A DNA stretch of 64,000 bases from Halomonas rhizosphaerae (GCF_030010555.1 NZ_JASCQP010000023.1:124001-188000), one strand, 5' to 3'. Positions 16,363 to 25,761 are shown, counted from the stretch's first letter. Notes: generated by a model from the sequence alone, not told the origin. Program-made: numbers and translations.

Positions 16363-18117
16363 ATGGCACGCCACCGACCGTCCCCGCGACTTCCCGGTAT
16401 CGCCACCGGCCTGCGCGCGGCCTGGCGAGACGGCTACGGGCTGGACGACCTGCGCCGCGACGTCCTGGCCGGGCTGACCATCGGCACCGTGGCCGTGCCG
16501 CTCTCCATGGCCCTGGCGATCGCCACCGGCGTGCCTCCCCAGCACGGGCTCTACACGGCGATCGTCGCCGGCGCCATCATCGCGCTGACCGGCGGTTCAC
16601 GCTTCAATGTCTCGGGCCCCACGGCGGCCTTCGTCGTCATCCTCTTCCCGATCGTCCAGCAGTACGGCCTGGGCGGCCTGCTGATCGCCTCGATGATGGC
16701 CGGCGTGATCCTGGTGGCGCTGGGCCTCACCGGCATGGGACGCCTCATCCAGTACGTGCCCTATCCGGTGGTGCTGGGCTTCACGGCGGGGATCGCGGTG
16801 GTGATCGCGGTCCTCCAGGTGCCTGACTTCCTGGGCCTTCAGGTCGGCCAGTTGGGCGAGCACTTCGTCGAGAACCTGGGACGGATCGCCGCCTCGCTGC
16901 CGAGCCTGGAGCCACTGGAGCTGGGGATCGGAGCCTTCACCCTGGGGGTCATGCTGTTCTGGCCGCGCCTGCATCTGCCGATTCCGGCGCCCCTGATCGG
17001 GCTGGTGGTCGGCGCGGTGGCGGCCTATGCGGTCAACCACGGGATCGGCGACCCGAGCACGGGGAATCTGGTGGAGACCATCGCCTCGCGCTTCACCTGG
17101 GAGGCACAGGGCGAGACGGGCAGCGGCATTCCCCCGATCGCGCCGAGTCTCGTGGCCCCCTGGCGACTGCCCGGCGCGGATGGCGAACCCCTGGCACTGG
17201 ACTTCGAACTGATTCGCGCCCTGCTGGGTCCCGCCTTCGCCATCGCCATGCTGGGGGCGATCGAGTCGCTGCTGTGCGCGGTGGTCTCCGACGGGCTGAC
17301 CCGGACCCGGCATGACCCCAACGCCGAGCTGATCGGCCAGGGGCTTGGCAATATCGTCGCGCCGCTGTTCGGCGGCATCACCGCCACGGCTGCCATCGCC
17401 CGTACCGCCACCAACATCCGCAGCGGTGCCCGTTCGCCGATCGCGGCGGTGGTGCACTCGCTGGTGGTGCTGCTGGCGGTGGTCGCGCTGGCCGGCCTGC
17501 TGGGGCTGGTGCCGATGGCCGCGCTGGCGGCGCTGCTGTTCATCGTCGCCTGGAACATGGGCGAGGCCCGCCACTTCCTGCACACCCTGCGCTCTGCCCC
17601 ACCGGGGGACGTGGCCATCCTGTTGACCTGTTTTACCCTGACCGTGCTCTTCGACATGGTGCTGGCGGTGGCCGTGGGCATCGGGCTGGCAGCTGCCCTC
17701 TTCATCCGGCGCATGTCGCTGCTGACCCAGACCCAGCGGGTCGACAACGGGTCGCATGCCAGCATCGACGAGCTGCCCGCCGAGATCGCCCTCTACGACA
17801 TCGATGGCCCGCTGTTCTTCGGCGCCGCCGAGAAGGCGCTCACCTCGCTGCACCTGGTGGACCCGAAGGTGCGGGTCGTCATCCTCGACATGCATGACGT
17901 GCCGAGCATGGATGGCACCGCCATCGTGGCCCTCCAGGCCCTGGTCGACGAGATGCATCGCCAGGGGGTCGCGCTGGTGCTGGTCGGCCTGCCGGCGCGC
18001 ATCCTCGTCAAGCTGCGCCGTGCGGGCATCCGCCGCACGGCCGGCCAGCTGACGTGGTGCCGGGAACTGGCCCACGCCCGGAAGGTAGCCCTGCGCTGGC
18101 TCGCCCGTACTGCCTGA
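16363..18117 (+). CDS. SulP family anion transporter with STAS domain
   Basis: The 584-residue protein has about 12 hydrophobic segments and SulP motifs: DVLAGLTIGTVAVPLSMALA near 28-47, GLYTAIVAGAIIALTGGS near 62-79 and FNVSGPTAAFVV. A cytoplasmic STAS domain covers about 460-570 (LYDIDGPLFFGAAEKAL, VVILDMHDVPSMDGTAIVAL). SulP proteins carry sulfate, bicarbonate or C4-dicarboxylates (DauA); substrate cannot be read from the sequence. GAGGAG precedes the ATG. It is divergent from the RHH regulator gene. Confidence 0.88.
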   Translation: MARHRPSPRLPGIATGLRAAWRDGYGLDDLRRDVLAGLTIGTVAVPLSMALAIATGVPPQHGLYTAIVAGAIIALTGGSRFNVSGPTAAFVVILFPIVQQYGLGGLLIASMMAGVILVALGLTGMGRLIQYVPYPVVLGFTAGIAVVIAVLQVPDFLGLQVGQLGEHFVENLGRIAASLPSLEPLELGIGAFTLGVMLFWPRLHLPIPAPLIGLVVGAVAAYAVNHGIGDPSTGNLVETIASRFTWEAQGETGSGIPPIAPSLVAPWRLPGADGEPLALDFELIRALLGPAFAIAMLGAIESLLCAVVSDGLTRTRHDPNAELIGQGLGNIVAPLFGGITATAAIARTATNIRSGARSPIAAVVHSLVVLLAVVALAGLLGLVPMAALAALLFIVAWNMGEARHFLHTLRSAPPGDVAILLTCFTLTVLFDMVLAVAVGIGLAAALFIRRMSLLTQTQRVDNGSHASIDELPAEIALYDIDGPLFFGAAEKALTSLHLVDPKVRVVILDMHDVPSMDGTAIVALQALVDEMHRQGVALVLVGLPARILVKLRRAGIRRTAGQLTWCRELAHARKVALRWLARTA

Positions 18118-18155
18118 AGATCCACTATGCCACTGACACGCAACGGCCATCGCGC

Positions 18156-18172
18156 CTTAAGCGGACCTTAAG
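18156..18172 (+). promoter_or_regulatory. PmrA/QseB-type box before small membrane-protein gene
   Basis: CTTAAG-CGGAC-CTTAAG is a direct repeat of CTTAAG with 5-base spacing, the exact PmrA-box layout. It differs from the box at 9384 at only two of 17 positions. TAGCGTCT follows at the same distance as CAGAGTAT does at the first site, which suggests shared promoter architecture. The start codon at 18241 is 68 bases downstream. Confidence 0.65.
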
Positions 18173-18240
18173 ACGGCTCCTCTAGCGTCTGGTGAACGGG
18201 GAACAGGTCCCCGTCCATCGAACCACGAGGAGGCGACACC

Positions 18241-18519
18241 ATGGGGACTGTCACGCGTGATACCCCCGCAGCGGAACACCTGGCGAGCGCTCGTCGAGCC
18301 GGCCTGCTGGTGGTGGCCGGCTGGCTGCTGCTGGCTACGGGCGTGCTGCTCGCCGACTGGGCAGCGGTGGAGCTGCCGCTGGGACTGATCGGCCTGGGTG
18401 CCGCGGCCCTGGCCCGGCTGTGGCCGAGCCCGGCCCTACAGTCGGACACCCTCGACGCCCTGTACAGCCTGACCCTGGCCAGCCTGATCACCCTCTCCGG
18501 CTTCCACCTGCTGGCCTGA
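18241..18519 (+). CDS. Small inner-membrane protein, function unknown
   Basis: The 92-residue protein has three hydrophobic segments (about 20-38, 43-58 and 73-91) and no recognisable catalytic motif. GAGGAGG lies before the ATG. It is preceded by a CTTAAG-N5-CTTAAG box like that of the operon at 9445, so it is probably under the same two-component system. By analogy with PmrA regulons it might take part in envelope adaptation, but this is speculation. I do not recognise a named family. Confidence 0.72.
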   Translation: MGTVTRDTPAAEHLASARRAGLLVVAGWLLLATGVLLADWAAVELPLGLIGLGAAALARLWPSPALQSDTLDALYSLTLASLITLSGFHLLA

Positions 18520-18564
18520 ACCCGGCCTTTACAGCCAGGGAGCGGGCAGGGATAGTGGAGCCTG

Positions 18565-18648
18565 ACGACAGGGGCGCCGCGGCGACATCGCCACGGCTGA
18601 GACGCACCCTCGGAACCTGACCCGGATAATGCCGGCGGAGGGAGTCGT
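18565..18648 (+). promoter_or_regulatory. TPP riboswitch (THI element)
   Basis: The conserved core is visible: GCTGAGA at 18596-18602, ACCTGA at 18615-18620 and GGATAATGCC at 18624-18633, closed by P1 pairing of ACGAC (18565-18569) with GTCGT (18644-18648). Thiamine pyrophosphate binding would control thiM-thiE. Downstream, CCTCCC (18676-18681) can pair with GGGAGG (18688-18693), the thiM ribosome binding site, so translational control is likely. Confidence 0.93.
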
Positions 18649-18697
18649 GTGGCCCCGGCCCTGCGCCGAGCCGCACCTCCCGCGCCGGGGAGGCCCC

Positions 18698-19504
18698 ATG
18701 CTTGCCATCGATCCCGCCGCGCACCTGGCCCGGGTGCGCGAGACCAGCCCGCTGGTCCACAACATCACCAACCATGTGGCCATGAACAGCATGGCCAACG
18801 TGCTGCTGGCCATCGGCGCCTCGCCGGCCATGGTCCATGCCCGCGAGGAGGCCGCCGAGTTCACCGCGCTGGCCGGCGCCCTGACGATCAATATCGGCAC
18901 CCTCTCGCCCCACTGGGTCGATGCCATGGAGGCCTCCGCCCTGGCCGCCGGGGAGACGGGGCGTCCCTGGGTGCTGGACCCGGTGGCGGTGGGCGCCACG
19001 CGCTATCGCCGCGAGACCGGGGCGCGACTGCTGGCGCTGTCGCCGGACGTGATCCGGGGGAATGCCTCGGAGATCATCGCCCTGGCGGGGCAGGCCGGCG
19101 GCGGGCGCGGCGTGGACAGCACCGACCCTGCCGAGGCGGCCCTCGACGCCGCCCGCCGGCTGGCCCGCCAGACGGATGGCGTGGTCGCGGTGACCGGCGA
19201 GGTGGACCTGGTCACCGATGGCCGACGGGTCGCCCGACTCAGGGGCGGCCACCCGCTGATGCCCAGGGTCACCACCCTGGGCTGCGCGCTGACGGGGGTG
19301 GTGGCGGCCTTCCTGGCCGGCGCCGATGACCCCTTCGAGGCGACGGTGGCGGCGCTTGCCTGCTACGCCGTGGCCGGCGAACTGGCCGGCGAACTGGCAA
19401 ATGGCCCGGGCAGCTTCGCGGTGGCCTTCCTCGACGCCCTCTTTCACCTGGAGGGCGAGGCCCTGACCGAACGGGCCCGACTGGAGGTGGACGATGCGCC
19501 TTGA
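18698..19504 (+). CDS. thiM: Hydroxyethylthiazole kinase
   Basis: The 268-residue enzyme phosphorylates 4-methyl-5-(2-hydroxyethyl)thiazole with ATP for thiamine salvage. Family segments include LVHNITNHVAMNSMANVLLA near 19-38, LDPVAVGAT near 93-101, VIRGNASEI near 119-127 and TTLGCALTGVVAAFLA near 190-205. The ATG at 18698 follows GGGGAGG and the TPP riboswitch; an in-frame ATG at 18629 lies inside the riboswitch and is rejected. It overlaps thiE by 11 bases. The usual partner thiD is not in the window. Confidence 0.95.
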   Translation: MLAIDPAAHLARVRETSPLVHNITNHVAMNSMANVLLAIGASPAMVHAREEAAEFTALAGALTINIGTLSPHWVDAMEASALAAGETGRPWVLDPVAVGATRYRRETGARLLALSPDVIRGNASEIIALAGQAGGGRGVDSTDPAEAALDAARRLARQTDGVVAVTGEVDLVTDGRRVARLRGGHPLMPRVTTLGCALTGVVAAFLAGADDPFEATVAALACYAVAGELAGELANGPGSFAVAFLDALFHLEGEALTERARLEVDDAP

Positions 19505-20111
19505 TCTCTCGCTGTATCTCGTCACCGACCGCGGGCTCTGCGCGGGCCCTGGGCTGGTGGAGACCGTGATGGCGGCGGTGCGCGGCGGCGTGACGGTGGT
19601 ACAGCTGCGCGACAAGCACGCCAGCGACGTCGAACTGATCGACCAGGCGCGTCGCCTGAAGGCCGCACTTTACGGCACCGGTGTGCCGCTGATCATCAAT
19701 GACCGGCTGGAGGTGGCCCTGGCCGCCGGCGCCGACGGCCTGCACATCGGGCAGGACGACGGCGACGTGGCCAGAGCCCGCGCGGCGCTGGGCCCGGAGG
19801 CGATCCTCGGGCTCTCGGTCCAGACCCATGACCAGCTCGCCCGCCTCGACCCGGCGCCGCTGGACTACCTGGGGCTGGGCCCGGTCTTCGCCACCCCCAG
19901 CAAGCACGACCACGCCGCGCCGCTGGGCTTCGAGGGCCTGGCTGCCCTGGTGGCCGCCAGCCCCCTGCCGAGCGTGGCCATCGGCGGCCTCAAGGCCGAG
20001 CACGTGGCCGCGACGCGGGACGCCGGTGCCCGCGGCCTGGCGGTGATCTCGGCGATCTGCGGCACCCCCGACCCCGAGGCCGCCGCGCGGGCCTTCCGTT
20101 CCCCGCGCTGA
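19494..20111 (+). CDS. thiE: Thiamine-phosphate synthase
   Basis: The 205-residue TIM-barrel enzyme joins hydroxymethylpyrimidine pyrophosphate and thiazole phosphate to give thiamine phosphate. Family segments are LYLVTDR near 7-13, GVTVVQLRDK near 32-41, LIINDR near 65-70, GLHIGQDD near 81-88, GLGPVFATPSK near 127-137 and VAIGG near 161-165. It is translationally coupled to thiM and falls under the same TPP riboswitch. Confidence 0.95.
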   Translation: MRLDLSLYLVTDRGLCAGPGLVETVMAAVRGGVTVVQLRDKHASDVELIDQARRLKAALYGTGVPLIINDRLEVALAAGADGLHIGQDDGDVARARAALGPEAILGLSVQTHDQLARLDPAPLDYLGLGPVFATPSKHDHAAPLGFEGLAALVAASPLPSVAIGGLKAEHVAATRDAGARGLAVISAICGTPDPEAAARAFRSPR

Positions 20112-20115
20112 GGCG

Positions 20116-20991
20116 TCAGGAGGTCGGACGACGCTTCAGGGTGGTGCGTCGCTCGTGGTAGGCGATCGCCAGGCCACTGCCGATGATCAGGATGCTGCCG
20201 ACGAACACCCAGAGATCCGGCATCTCGCCCCAGAACCACCAGCCCAGCAGCACCGCCCAGAGCATGGCGGTGTAGTCGAAGGGCGCGGCGATGGCCGCCG
20301 GGGCATGGCGGAAGGCCATGGTGATGAAGGCCGTGGCGCCCACCCCGAAGAGGCCCGATCCCGCGAAGGCCAGCCAGTGCCAGGGGTGGGGCGTCTGCCA
20401 CACCCAGGGCAACGCCATGGCGGTCACCACGAAAGGCACCAGAGTCATGTAGAAGACCATCGCCCAGAGGTGCTCGGTGCCGCCCCAGCGCCGCGCGGTG
20501 ATCATCATCAGCGCATAGAAGGCCGCCGCCCCGATCAGCGCCAGGGCGCCGGGGTCGAAGGCCTCGCCGCCGGGACGCACCACGATCAGCACCCCAACGA
20601 AGCCCACCAGCGAGGCCGCCAGCACCGGCCCCTCGATGCGCTCGCCCAGCAGCGGCACCGAGAGCAGGGTGACGAACAGCGGTGCCACGAAGGCGATGGC
20701 GGTGGCCTCGGCCAGCGGCAGCAGGGTCAGGCCCAGCACGAAGCAGAACATGGTGCCGGTGTAGATCAGCCCGCGCAGCAGGTGGATCCCGGGGCGTCGG
20801 GTACGCAGCTTGCGCAGGCCGCCGCCGAACCGGGCCAGCACCGCGATCAGCGGCAGCGAGACCAGGGTACGGAAGAAGATGATCTGCAGCGGCGAGTGCA
20901 CCTCACCCAGCCACTTGGCGATGGCGTCACCGATGGCCAGGCAGAGCACGCCCAGGCACATGAAGCCGATGCCCTTGAATGACGGTGACAT
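20116..20991 (-). CDS. EamA/DMT-family transporter
   Basis: The 291-residue membrane protein has about ten hydrophobic segments in two EamA repeats (for example FFRTLVSLPLIAVLARFGG in the first, and the second from AIAFVAPLFVTLLSVPLLGE onward). Drug/metabolite transporters of this type export varied small molecules; the substrate is unknown. The start at 20991 has GGGGAGGG 7 bases upstream. It converges with thiE, leaving only four bases between the stops. Confidence 0.83.
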   Translation of the reverse strand: MSPSFKGIGFMCLGVLCLAIGDAIAKWLGEVHSPLQIIFFRTLVSLPLIAVLARFGGGLRKLRTRRPGIHLLRGLIYTGTMFCFVLGLTLLPLAEATAIAFVAPLFVTLLSVPLLGERIEGPVLAASLVGFVGVLIVVRPGGEAFDPGALALIGAAAFYALMMITARRWGGTEHLWAMVFYMTLVPFVVTAMALPWVWQTPHPWHWLAFAGSGLFGVGATAFITMAFRHAPAAIAAPFDYTAMLWAVLLGWWFWGEMPDLWVFVGSILIIGSGLAIAYHERRTTLKRRPTS

Positions 20992-21016
20992 GCCGAATGC
21001 CCTCCCCTGGCGGAAC

Positions 21017-21056
21017 CCCAAAAAGCCACCCCGCCGGCCTGGGGCCGGCGGGGTGG
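21017..21056 (-). terminator. Intrinsic terminator of the D,D-carboxypeptidase gene
   Basis: On the minus strand a perfect 14-bp stem (CCACCCCGCCGGCC with its complement at 21026-21039/21043-21056) has a 3-base loop and is followed by C-TTTTT. It lies 46 bases past the stop of the PBP5-like gene and just before the EamA gene start. Confidence 0.85.
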
Positions 21057-21101
21057 GTGGAGATCACTACGCTAGTCGGTGACGTGCCGGAGGGCAAGCC
21101 T

Positions 21102-22532
21102 TCAGAGGCTGGCCTGGACCACCATGCACTCCATGCCCTGGGCCACCAGGCGACGGCAGGCGGTGTGGGCCTGGCCCTCGTTCATGTCCACCAGGCGGGC
21201 GCGAAAGACGCCGGCATCCTTGGCATCGGCTACGGCGATCCGGGCATCGGCCAGCTCACTGGCCAACTGGTCGGCGGCACGGGACGCCAGGTTGCGGGCA
21301 TGGACCGCATCGCTGAAGGCGCCGACCTGTACGCCCCAGCCCCCGCGCTGGACGGCGCTTCCCGGGACGGGATCCGACGACGCACGGGTGCTGGCCATCA
21401 GCTCGCGGATCGGGTCGTCGGCCGAGCCCTGCTCCAGGCGCGCCGTCGTGGTGGCGGCCGACGTCTCGACGGTGGCGACTCGCGATACCACGGCCGGCCT
21501 CGGGGCATCCACTGCCGCCACCGGCTCCTCCGCCGGGGCCGGCGGGAAGGCCGACGCCACGGGCGGCGACGCGGCGCCCGAGGATGGCGTGCCGAGACTG
21601 GCCAGGCGGACCCGGTCGCCGGCCGGCTGGCCCGGGGCCTGGGGCTCGCCCGGCATCAGCCGGCCACCGGAGATGTCGGCACTGGCCAGCCAGCCGCGAC
21701 CATCTGCCAGCGAGGCCCGCACGAAGCCGCGATCCAGCAGCTCGGCGGTGTGCAGGTCCCGCGAGGCGGCGGAGAAGCCGCCCATCACCACGGTGAGCAG
21801 GCGACGGCCGTCACGCACCGCCGAGGTGGCCACGTTGAAGCCGGAGGCGCGGATGAAACCGGTCTTGAGGCCGTCGGCACCGGGATAGTTCTTCAGCAGG
21901 CGGTTGTGGCCCGTGATGGTCTTGCCCCGCCAGGGAAAGCTCGTCCGCGAGAAATAGGGGTAGTACTGGGGGAAGTCACGCATCAGGTGCCGGGAGAGCA
22001 CCACCATGTCACGTGCGGTGGTGACCTGACCGGCATCGGGCAGGCCGTTGGGATTACGGAAGACGGTGTCCGGCATGCCCAGGTCGCGAGCCTTGTCGGT
22101 CATCATGCGGGCAAAGTGCGTCTCGCTGCCGCCCAGGGCCTCGGCCACCACCACGGCCACATCGTTGGCCGACTTGATCACTAGCGCCTGGATGGCGGTC
22201 TCCACGGGAATCGACGAGCCGGCCTTCACATAGAGCTTGGAGGCCGGCTTGGAGGCGGCATAGGAAGAGACCGGCAGCGGCTGGGCCAAGCTCAGCCTGC
22301 CCTCCTCCAGGGCCTCGAACACCAGGTAGAGCGTCATCATCTTGGTCAATGAGGCCGGATAGCGCAGCTTGTCGGCATTCTCGGCGTAGAGGATCTCCTG
22401 GCTGTCGGCATCGATGACGATACCCGCATAGCGAGGATTGGCCTGGACGGCCGAGGTAGCCAGCAGCAGGCAGGCCAGCAGCACAAAGATGCCCCCTCTC
22501 CGGCGCCGGTTGTTTGTTGTGATAGGCACCAT
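21102..22532 (-). CDS. D-alanyl-D-alanine carboxypeptidase (PBP5/6 type) with SPOR domain
   Basis: The 476-residue precursor has a signal sequence near 13-31 and an S11 peptidase domain with S61-L-T-K64, S121-A-N123 and K223-T-G225. It trims the terminal D-alanine from peptidoglycan pentapeptides in the periplasm. A long alanine- and proline-rich linker follows, then a C-terminal SPOR-like domain (GGWGVQVGAFSDAVHARNLA) that binds denuded glycan strands at the division site. The PBP5 amphipathic membrane anchor is replaced by the SPOR domain, an arrangement found in several proteobacteria. The gene ends in a strong terminator. Confidence 0.9.
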   Translation of the reverse strand: MVPITTNNRRRRGGIFVLLACLLLATSAVQANPRYAGIVIDADSQEILYAENADKLRYPASLTKMMTLYLVFEALEEGRLSLAQPLPVSSYAASKPASKLYVKAGSSIPVETAIQALVIKSANDVAVVVAEALGGSETHFARMMTDKARDLGMPDTVFRNPNGLPDAGQVTTARDMVVLSRHLMRDFPQYYPYFSRTSFPWRGKTITGHNRLLKNYPGADGLKTGFIRASGFNVATSAVRDGRRLLTVVMGGFSAASRDLHTAELLDRGFVRASLADGRGWLASADISGGRLMPGEPQAPGQPAGDRVRLASLGTPSSGAASPPVASAFPPAPAEEPVAAVDAPRPAVVSRVATVETSAATTTARLEQGSADDPIRELMASTRASSDPVPGSAVQRGGWGVQVGAFSDAVHARNLASRAADQLASELADARIAVADAKDAGVFRARLVDMNEGQAHTACRRLVAQGMECMVVQASL

Positions 22533-22784
22533 GTCGCGTTCCCTCGAGGTTTGTTACCGTTGCATCTAGCCATTATGGCCGTCTGTGGCGCGCTGTACAG
22601 GGCGGAGGGCGGACTTTCTGCCGATTTTTCGCCGCATTATCTCGTCCTTCACCCTGTCCACCGGCGGCGACCACCCCTTTCGATTGCGTCCACCTATCGT
22701 AACCATATGGTAAATCAGGTTACGCGATGGGCAAGGCTCCCCTAGTCTGGCGGGCAAATACCGCTCACGGCATGGAGCCTCGCC

Positions 22785-22976
22785 ATGAAGAAGACCGCCA
22801 CCTTCGCCATCGTGCACTTCTGCGTGGCCTTCGGCGTGACCTGGATAGTCACCGGCAGCTGGGTGCTCGGCGGCATGATCGCGCTGCTCGAACCCGCCGC
22901 CAACACCGTCGCCTACTTCTTCCACGAGAAGGCCTGGGAGGCCGTTCAGCGGCGACGGGCCCGCCTCGCGGCCTGA
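22785..22976 (+). CDS. DUF2061 small membrane protein
   Basis: The 63-residue protein has two hydrophobic segments with the DUF2061 pattern (FGVTWIVTGSWVLGGMIALLEPAANTVAYFFHEKAWE). Function is unknown; it is probably an inner-membrane protein. The upstream AT-rich stretch (about 22660-22740) should hold its promoter and that of the divergent carboxypeptidase gene. Confidence 0.8.
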   Translation: MKKTATFAIVHFCVAFGVTWIVTGSWVLGGMIALLEPAANTVAYFFHEKAWEAVQRRRARLAA

Positions 22977-22988
22977 CGCCGAAAGAAC

Positions 22989-24929
22989 TCAGCGGCCGGG
23001 CGCTGCCAGCCCGACCAGGCCGGCGCAGTCCTCCAGGGCCTCTCGGGCCTGGTCCAGGGTCCCCACCAGCGCGGTATCCACACCGCTGCTTGCCAGTCGT
23101 TCCCGACTCGCCTCCAGTCGCCCCCGTGCATGATCCGGCGCGCCGGCCAGCCGACGCAGGGGCTCGAGGACAGCCTCCAGCTCCTGGCGCTGCTGCGCCG
23201 TCAGCCGGGGATCGACCAGTCCCTCGCGCAGCGCAATGATCGCGTGGGCCAGGTTCAGGACCCCGAGCAACCCCGCGCGCTCGTCGATCCCCATGCGATC
23301 GGCGCGCCCCAGGTGGAGCATCAGCCGCAGCAGGCGCCGGAACATGCGGCCGTGCCAGCGACGGTCGAGCCCCCCGCCGCCCTGGCCGCAGAGCCGCTCG
23401 ACGTCGCGCAGGATCAGCCGCGCCAGGTGGCCGGCCCGGCGTCCCGGGTCGCGGGGCAGCAGGCGGTAGGCCAGGGCCACCAGCAGGATGCTGGCGAGCA
23501 GCGCCGCGGAATCGACCAGCACGTCCGGCATGGCGATGGAGGCCGACAGGAAGGGCTGGCTGGCCAGCATGAAGCACATGTTGCCATCCAGGGCCGGGAT
23601 GGCCGTCCTCGTGCTGGCCCGGGCCAGTCCACCCAGCAGCATGAAGGGGGCCAGCATCAGAAGGATCTCCCCCAGGGAGCCGGCATGGGGCATCAGCACG
23701 AGCCGGAACAGCGCTGCCAGTGTCACCCCCACGGCCACTCCCTGGACCATCTTCGGGGCAACCTTCTGGGGGAGATCCATGCTCGACAGCACCGTGGTGA
23801 AGGTGCAGAGCCCCATGGCCGGCATCCAGGCGTTGGACCAGTCGGAATAGAACACGAACAGTCCCCCTGCCAGGGTGACCAGCCCCGAACCGGCGGCGGC
23901 AATCAGCGCCGAGCGCGCGTCGCGCCGGGTGACCAGGGTCGCGCCCCGGGCCAGCAGGGGGCCGGGATCCTCTCCCTGCCTCCAGGCGAGCGCGGCCCGC
24001 TCCGCCATCAGCAGCTTGTCCAGCGCCGCGGCGAGCCCCCGGTCGAGGGGGCGCGCCAGGGCCGACGCCCGCTCCAGCGCATCCCGGGCAGAGCCGTGCG
24101 CCAGTGGCTGTTTCAGCGACATCGCCGACTCGGTCAGGGCCTCCCGCAGGGCACGCTGCTCAGGCCCAGCGGGCCCGGCCATGGTACGCAGCGCCGCCAT
24201 CAGCCCCAGTGTCGCCGCCACGAAGGCGTTGTCCACGCGCACGCCCCGTGAGGGCTTGAAGGGGCCGGCATACACCGGGGCCAGCTGCTGCTCAACCTCG
24301 ACCAGAGCCATCAGCAGTTCGCCATCTTCCCGGGAGGAGGGCGCGGAGGAGCCGAGGCGTCCGGCGAGTCGGGCCAGCGCCTCGCCGGCCAGTTGCCGGA
24401 CCCGCTCGAGGAGCTCCTGCCTGGGCGGTCGGGTCAGGATCAGCCACCCCATCAGCATCACGCAGAGCACCCCGATCAGGGTGCTCTCCACCCGGGAGAG
24501 CGCCAGGGTGAAGACCCGGCCGGCATCGCCGAGGCTAGGCAGCAGCACCACGCTGGCGGTCAGGCCCGCCATCATCGCGGCATAGCCTAGCGAGGCCCGG
24601 ATCAGCTGGGAGGTGGCGCCACAGAGGGCCGTCCAGAGCGCGAGCAGGAAGATCGAGGCGAGGGTCGGCAGGCCGCTTGTGAGCAGCAGGAAGCCAGCCA
24701 TGGCGCCGACCAGGGTCCCGGCGAGGCGGTGGACGCCGCGCTCCAGCAGCATGCCCCGTGATGTCTGGGCGACGATCCACACCGCCATGGGCGCCCAGAA
24801 GGCGTTCTGCACGTGCAGCAGGGAGGCGATGGCAAAGGAGGCCCAGGCCGCGAGGGCCGTGGCGGTGCCGAAGTAGACCCCCTGCCGGTCGAGTCCCGTC
24901 AGTCGCTGAAGGCGCGTCGCACTGTCCAA
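22989..24929 (-). CDS. FUSC-family transporter (AaeB/YccS-like)
   Basis: The 646-residue protein has two sets of hydrophobic segments (about 22-165 and 345-470) separated and followed by cytoplasmic helical regions, the usual FUSC/aromatic acid exporter layout. Typical is FWAPMAVWIVAQTSRGMLLERGVHRLAGTLVG near 49-80. Substrates of this family include aromatic carboxylic acids, but none can be assigned here. The start appears to be TTG with GGGAG 9 bases upstream, as no ATG lies upstream of the first membrane segment. Confidence 0.82.
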   Translation of the reverse strand: MDSATRLQRLTGLDRQGVYFGTATALAAWASFAIASLLHVQNAFWAPMAVWIVAQTSRGMLLERGVHRLAGTLVGAMAGFLLLTSGLPTLASIFLLALWTALCGATSQLIRASLGYAAMMAGLTASVVLLPSLGDAGRVFTLALSRVESTLIGVLCVMLMGWLILTRPPRQELLERVRQLAGEALARLAGRLGSSAPSSREDGELLMALVEVEQQLAPVYAGPFKPSRGVRVDNAFVAATLGLMAALRTMAGPAGPEQRALREALTESAMSLKQPLAHGSARDALERASALARPLDRGLAAALDKLLMAERAALAWRQGEDPGPLLARGATLVTRRDARSALIAAAGSGLVTLAGGLFVFYSDWSNAWMPAMGLCTFTTVLSSMDLPQKVAPKMVQGVAVGVTLAALFRLVLMPHAGSLGEILLMLAPFMLLGGLARASTRTAIPALDGNMCFMLASQPFLSASIAMPDVLVDSAALLASILLVALAYRLLPRDPGRRAGHLARLILRDVERLCGQGGGGLDRRWHGRMFRRLLRLMLHLGRADRMGIDERAGLLGVLNLAHAIIALREGLVDPRLTAQQRQELEAVLEPLRRLAGAPDHARGRLEASRERLASSGVDTALVGTLDQAREALEDCAGLVGLAAPGR

Positions 24930-24999
24930 GGGCTCTGGCTCCCGTGATTAGCGGTGGGGCGGGGATGATAGCATGCGACCAAGGTCTAGCCCTGCGTCG

Positions 25000-25761
25000 T
25001 CAGTGGCCCAGCAGGCGCTGTCCGCCGAGCCACACCAGGCGCAGCGCCAGCAGCGTCAAGGCCCACTTGAAGAGGGTGTCGAAGCGGTGCTCCGAGAGGC
25101 GATGCAGCAGGCGCAGGCCCAGCCAGGTGCCGAGGAAGCCCGCCGCCACCATGACCAGCATCAGCGGCAGCCAGTCGCGGAAGACGAAGCCGGCCACGCC
25201 GAACACGAAAGCCTTGGTCAGGTGCTGCAGCAGCATGCAGGCGGAGAAGGTGGCCACCTTGGCCAACCGACCCGACAGGCTCTGCTTGATGAAGGCGGCC
25301 ACCATGGGGCCGCTGGCGCCCACCAGGCTGGAGAGCAGGGTGGTGACGGCGCCGGCGACCACCACGCCTGCCCTTCCCAGGGCCCGTTTCGGCAGCCCCG
25401 GCCCCCAGCAGGTGAAAAGCACGAAGGCGGCGATGCAGAGCTCCAGCACCCCGGCCGGCAGGCGCACCAGCAGCCAGGCGGCAGCCAGCGCGCCCAGCAC
25501 CACCCCCGGCAGAAAGGCGCCCAGCAGGGCGTGATCGACATGGCGCCAGGTCATTGCCGTGCGGCCGACGTTGGAGCCGAGCTGCACCATGCCATGGACC
25601 GGAATCAGCGCCGCCGCCGGCATCACCTGGGCCAGCGCCATGATCATCAGCACCCCGCCCCCGACGCCCACCGCGGCGGTGAAGGCCGAGGTGAACACCG
25701 ACAGCAGCACCAGCACCAAGTTGATGCCGCCCGACAGCGGCGACAGGCTCTCCAGCAGCAT
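25000..25761 (-). CDS. TauE/SafE family (sulfite exporter-like) membrane protein
   Basis: The 253-residue protein has about eight hydrophobic segments and the family motif AAVGVGGGVLMIMALAQ near the N-terminus. The second repeat contains SSLVGASGPMVAAFIKQ. TauE/SafE proteins are thought to export sulfite, sulfoacetate or other organic anions; the substrate is not evident. I chose ATG 25761 with GGAG six bases upstream; an in-frame GTG at 25779 is possible. Confidence 0.85.
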   Translation of the reverse strand: MLLESLSPLSGGINLVLVLLSVFTSAFTAAVGVGGGVLMIMALAQVMPAAALIPVHGMVQLGSNVGRTAMTWRHVDHALLGAFLPGVVLGALAAAWLLVRLPAGVLELCIAAFVLFTCWGPGLPKRALGRAGVVVAGAVTTLLSSLVGASGPMVAAFIKQSLSGRLAKVATFSACMLLQHLTKAFVFGVAGFVFRDWLPLMLVMVAAGFLGTWLGLRLLHRLSEHRFDTLFKWALTLLALRLVWLGGQRLLGH

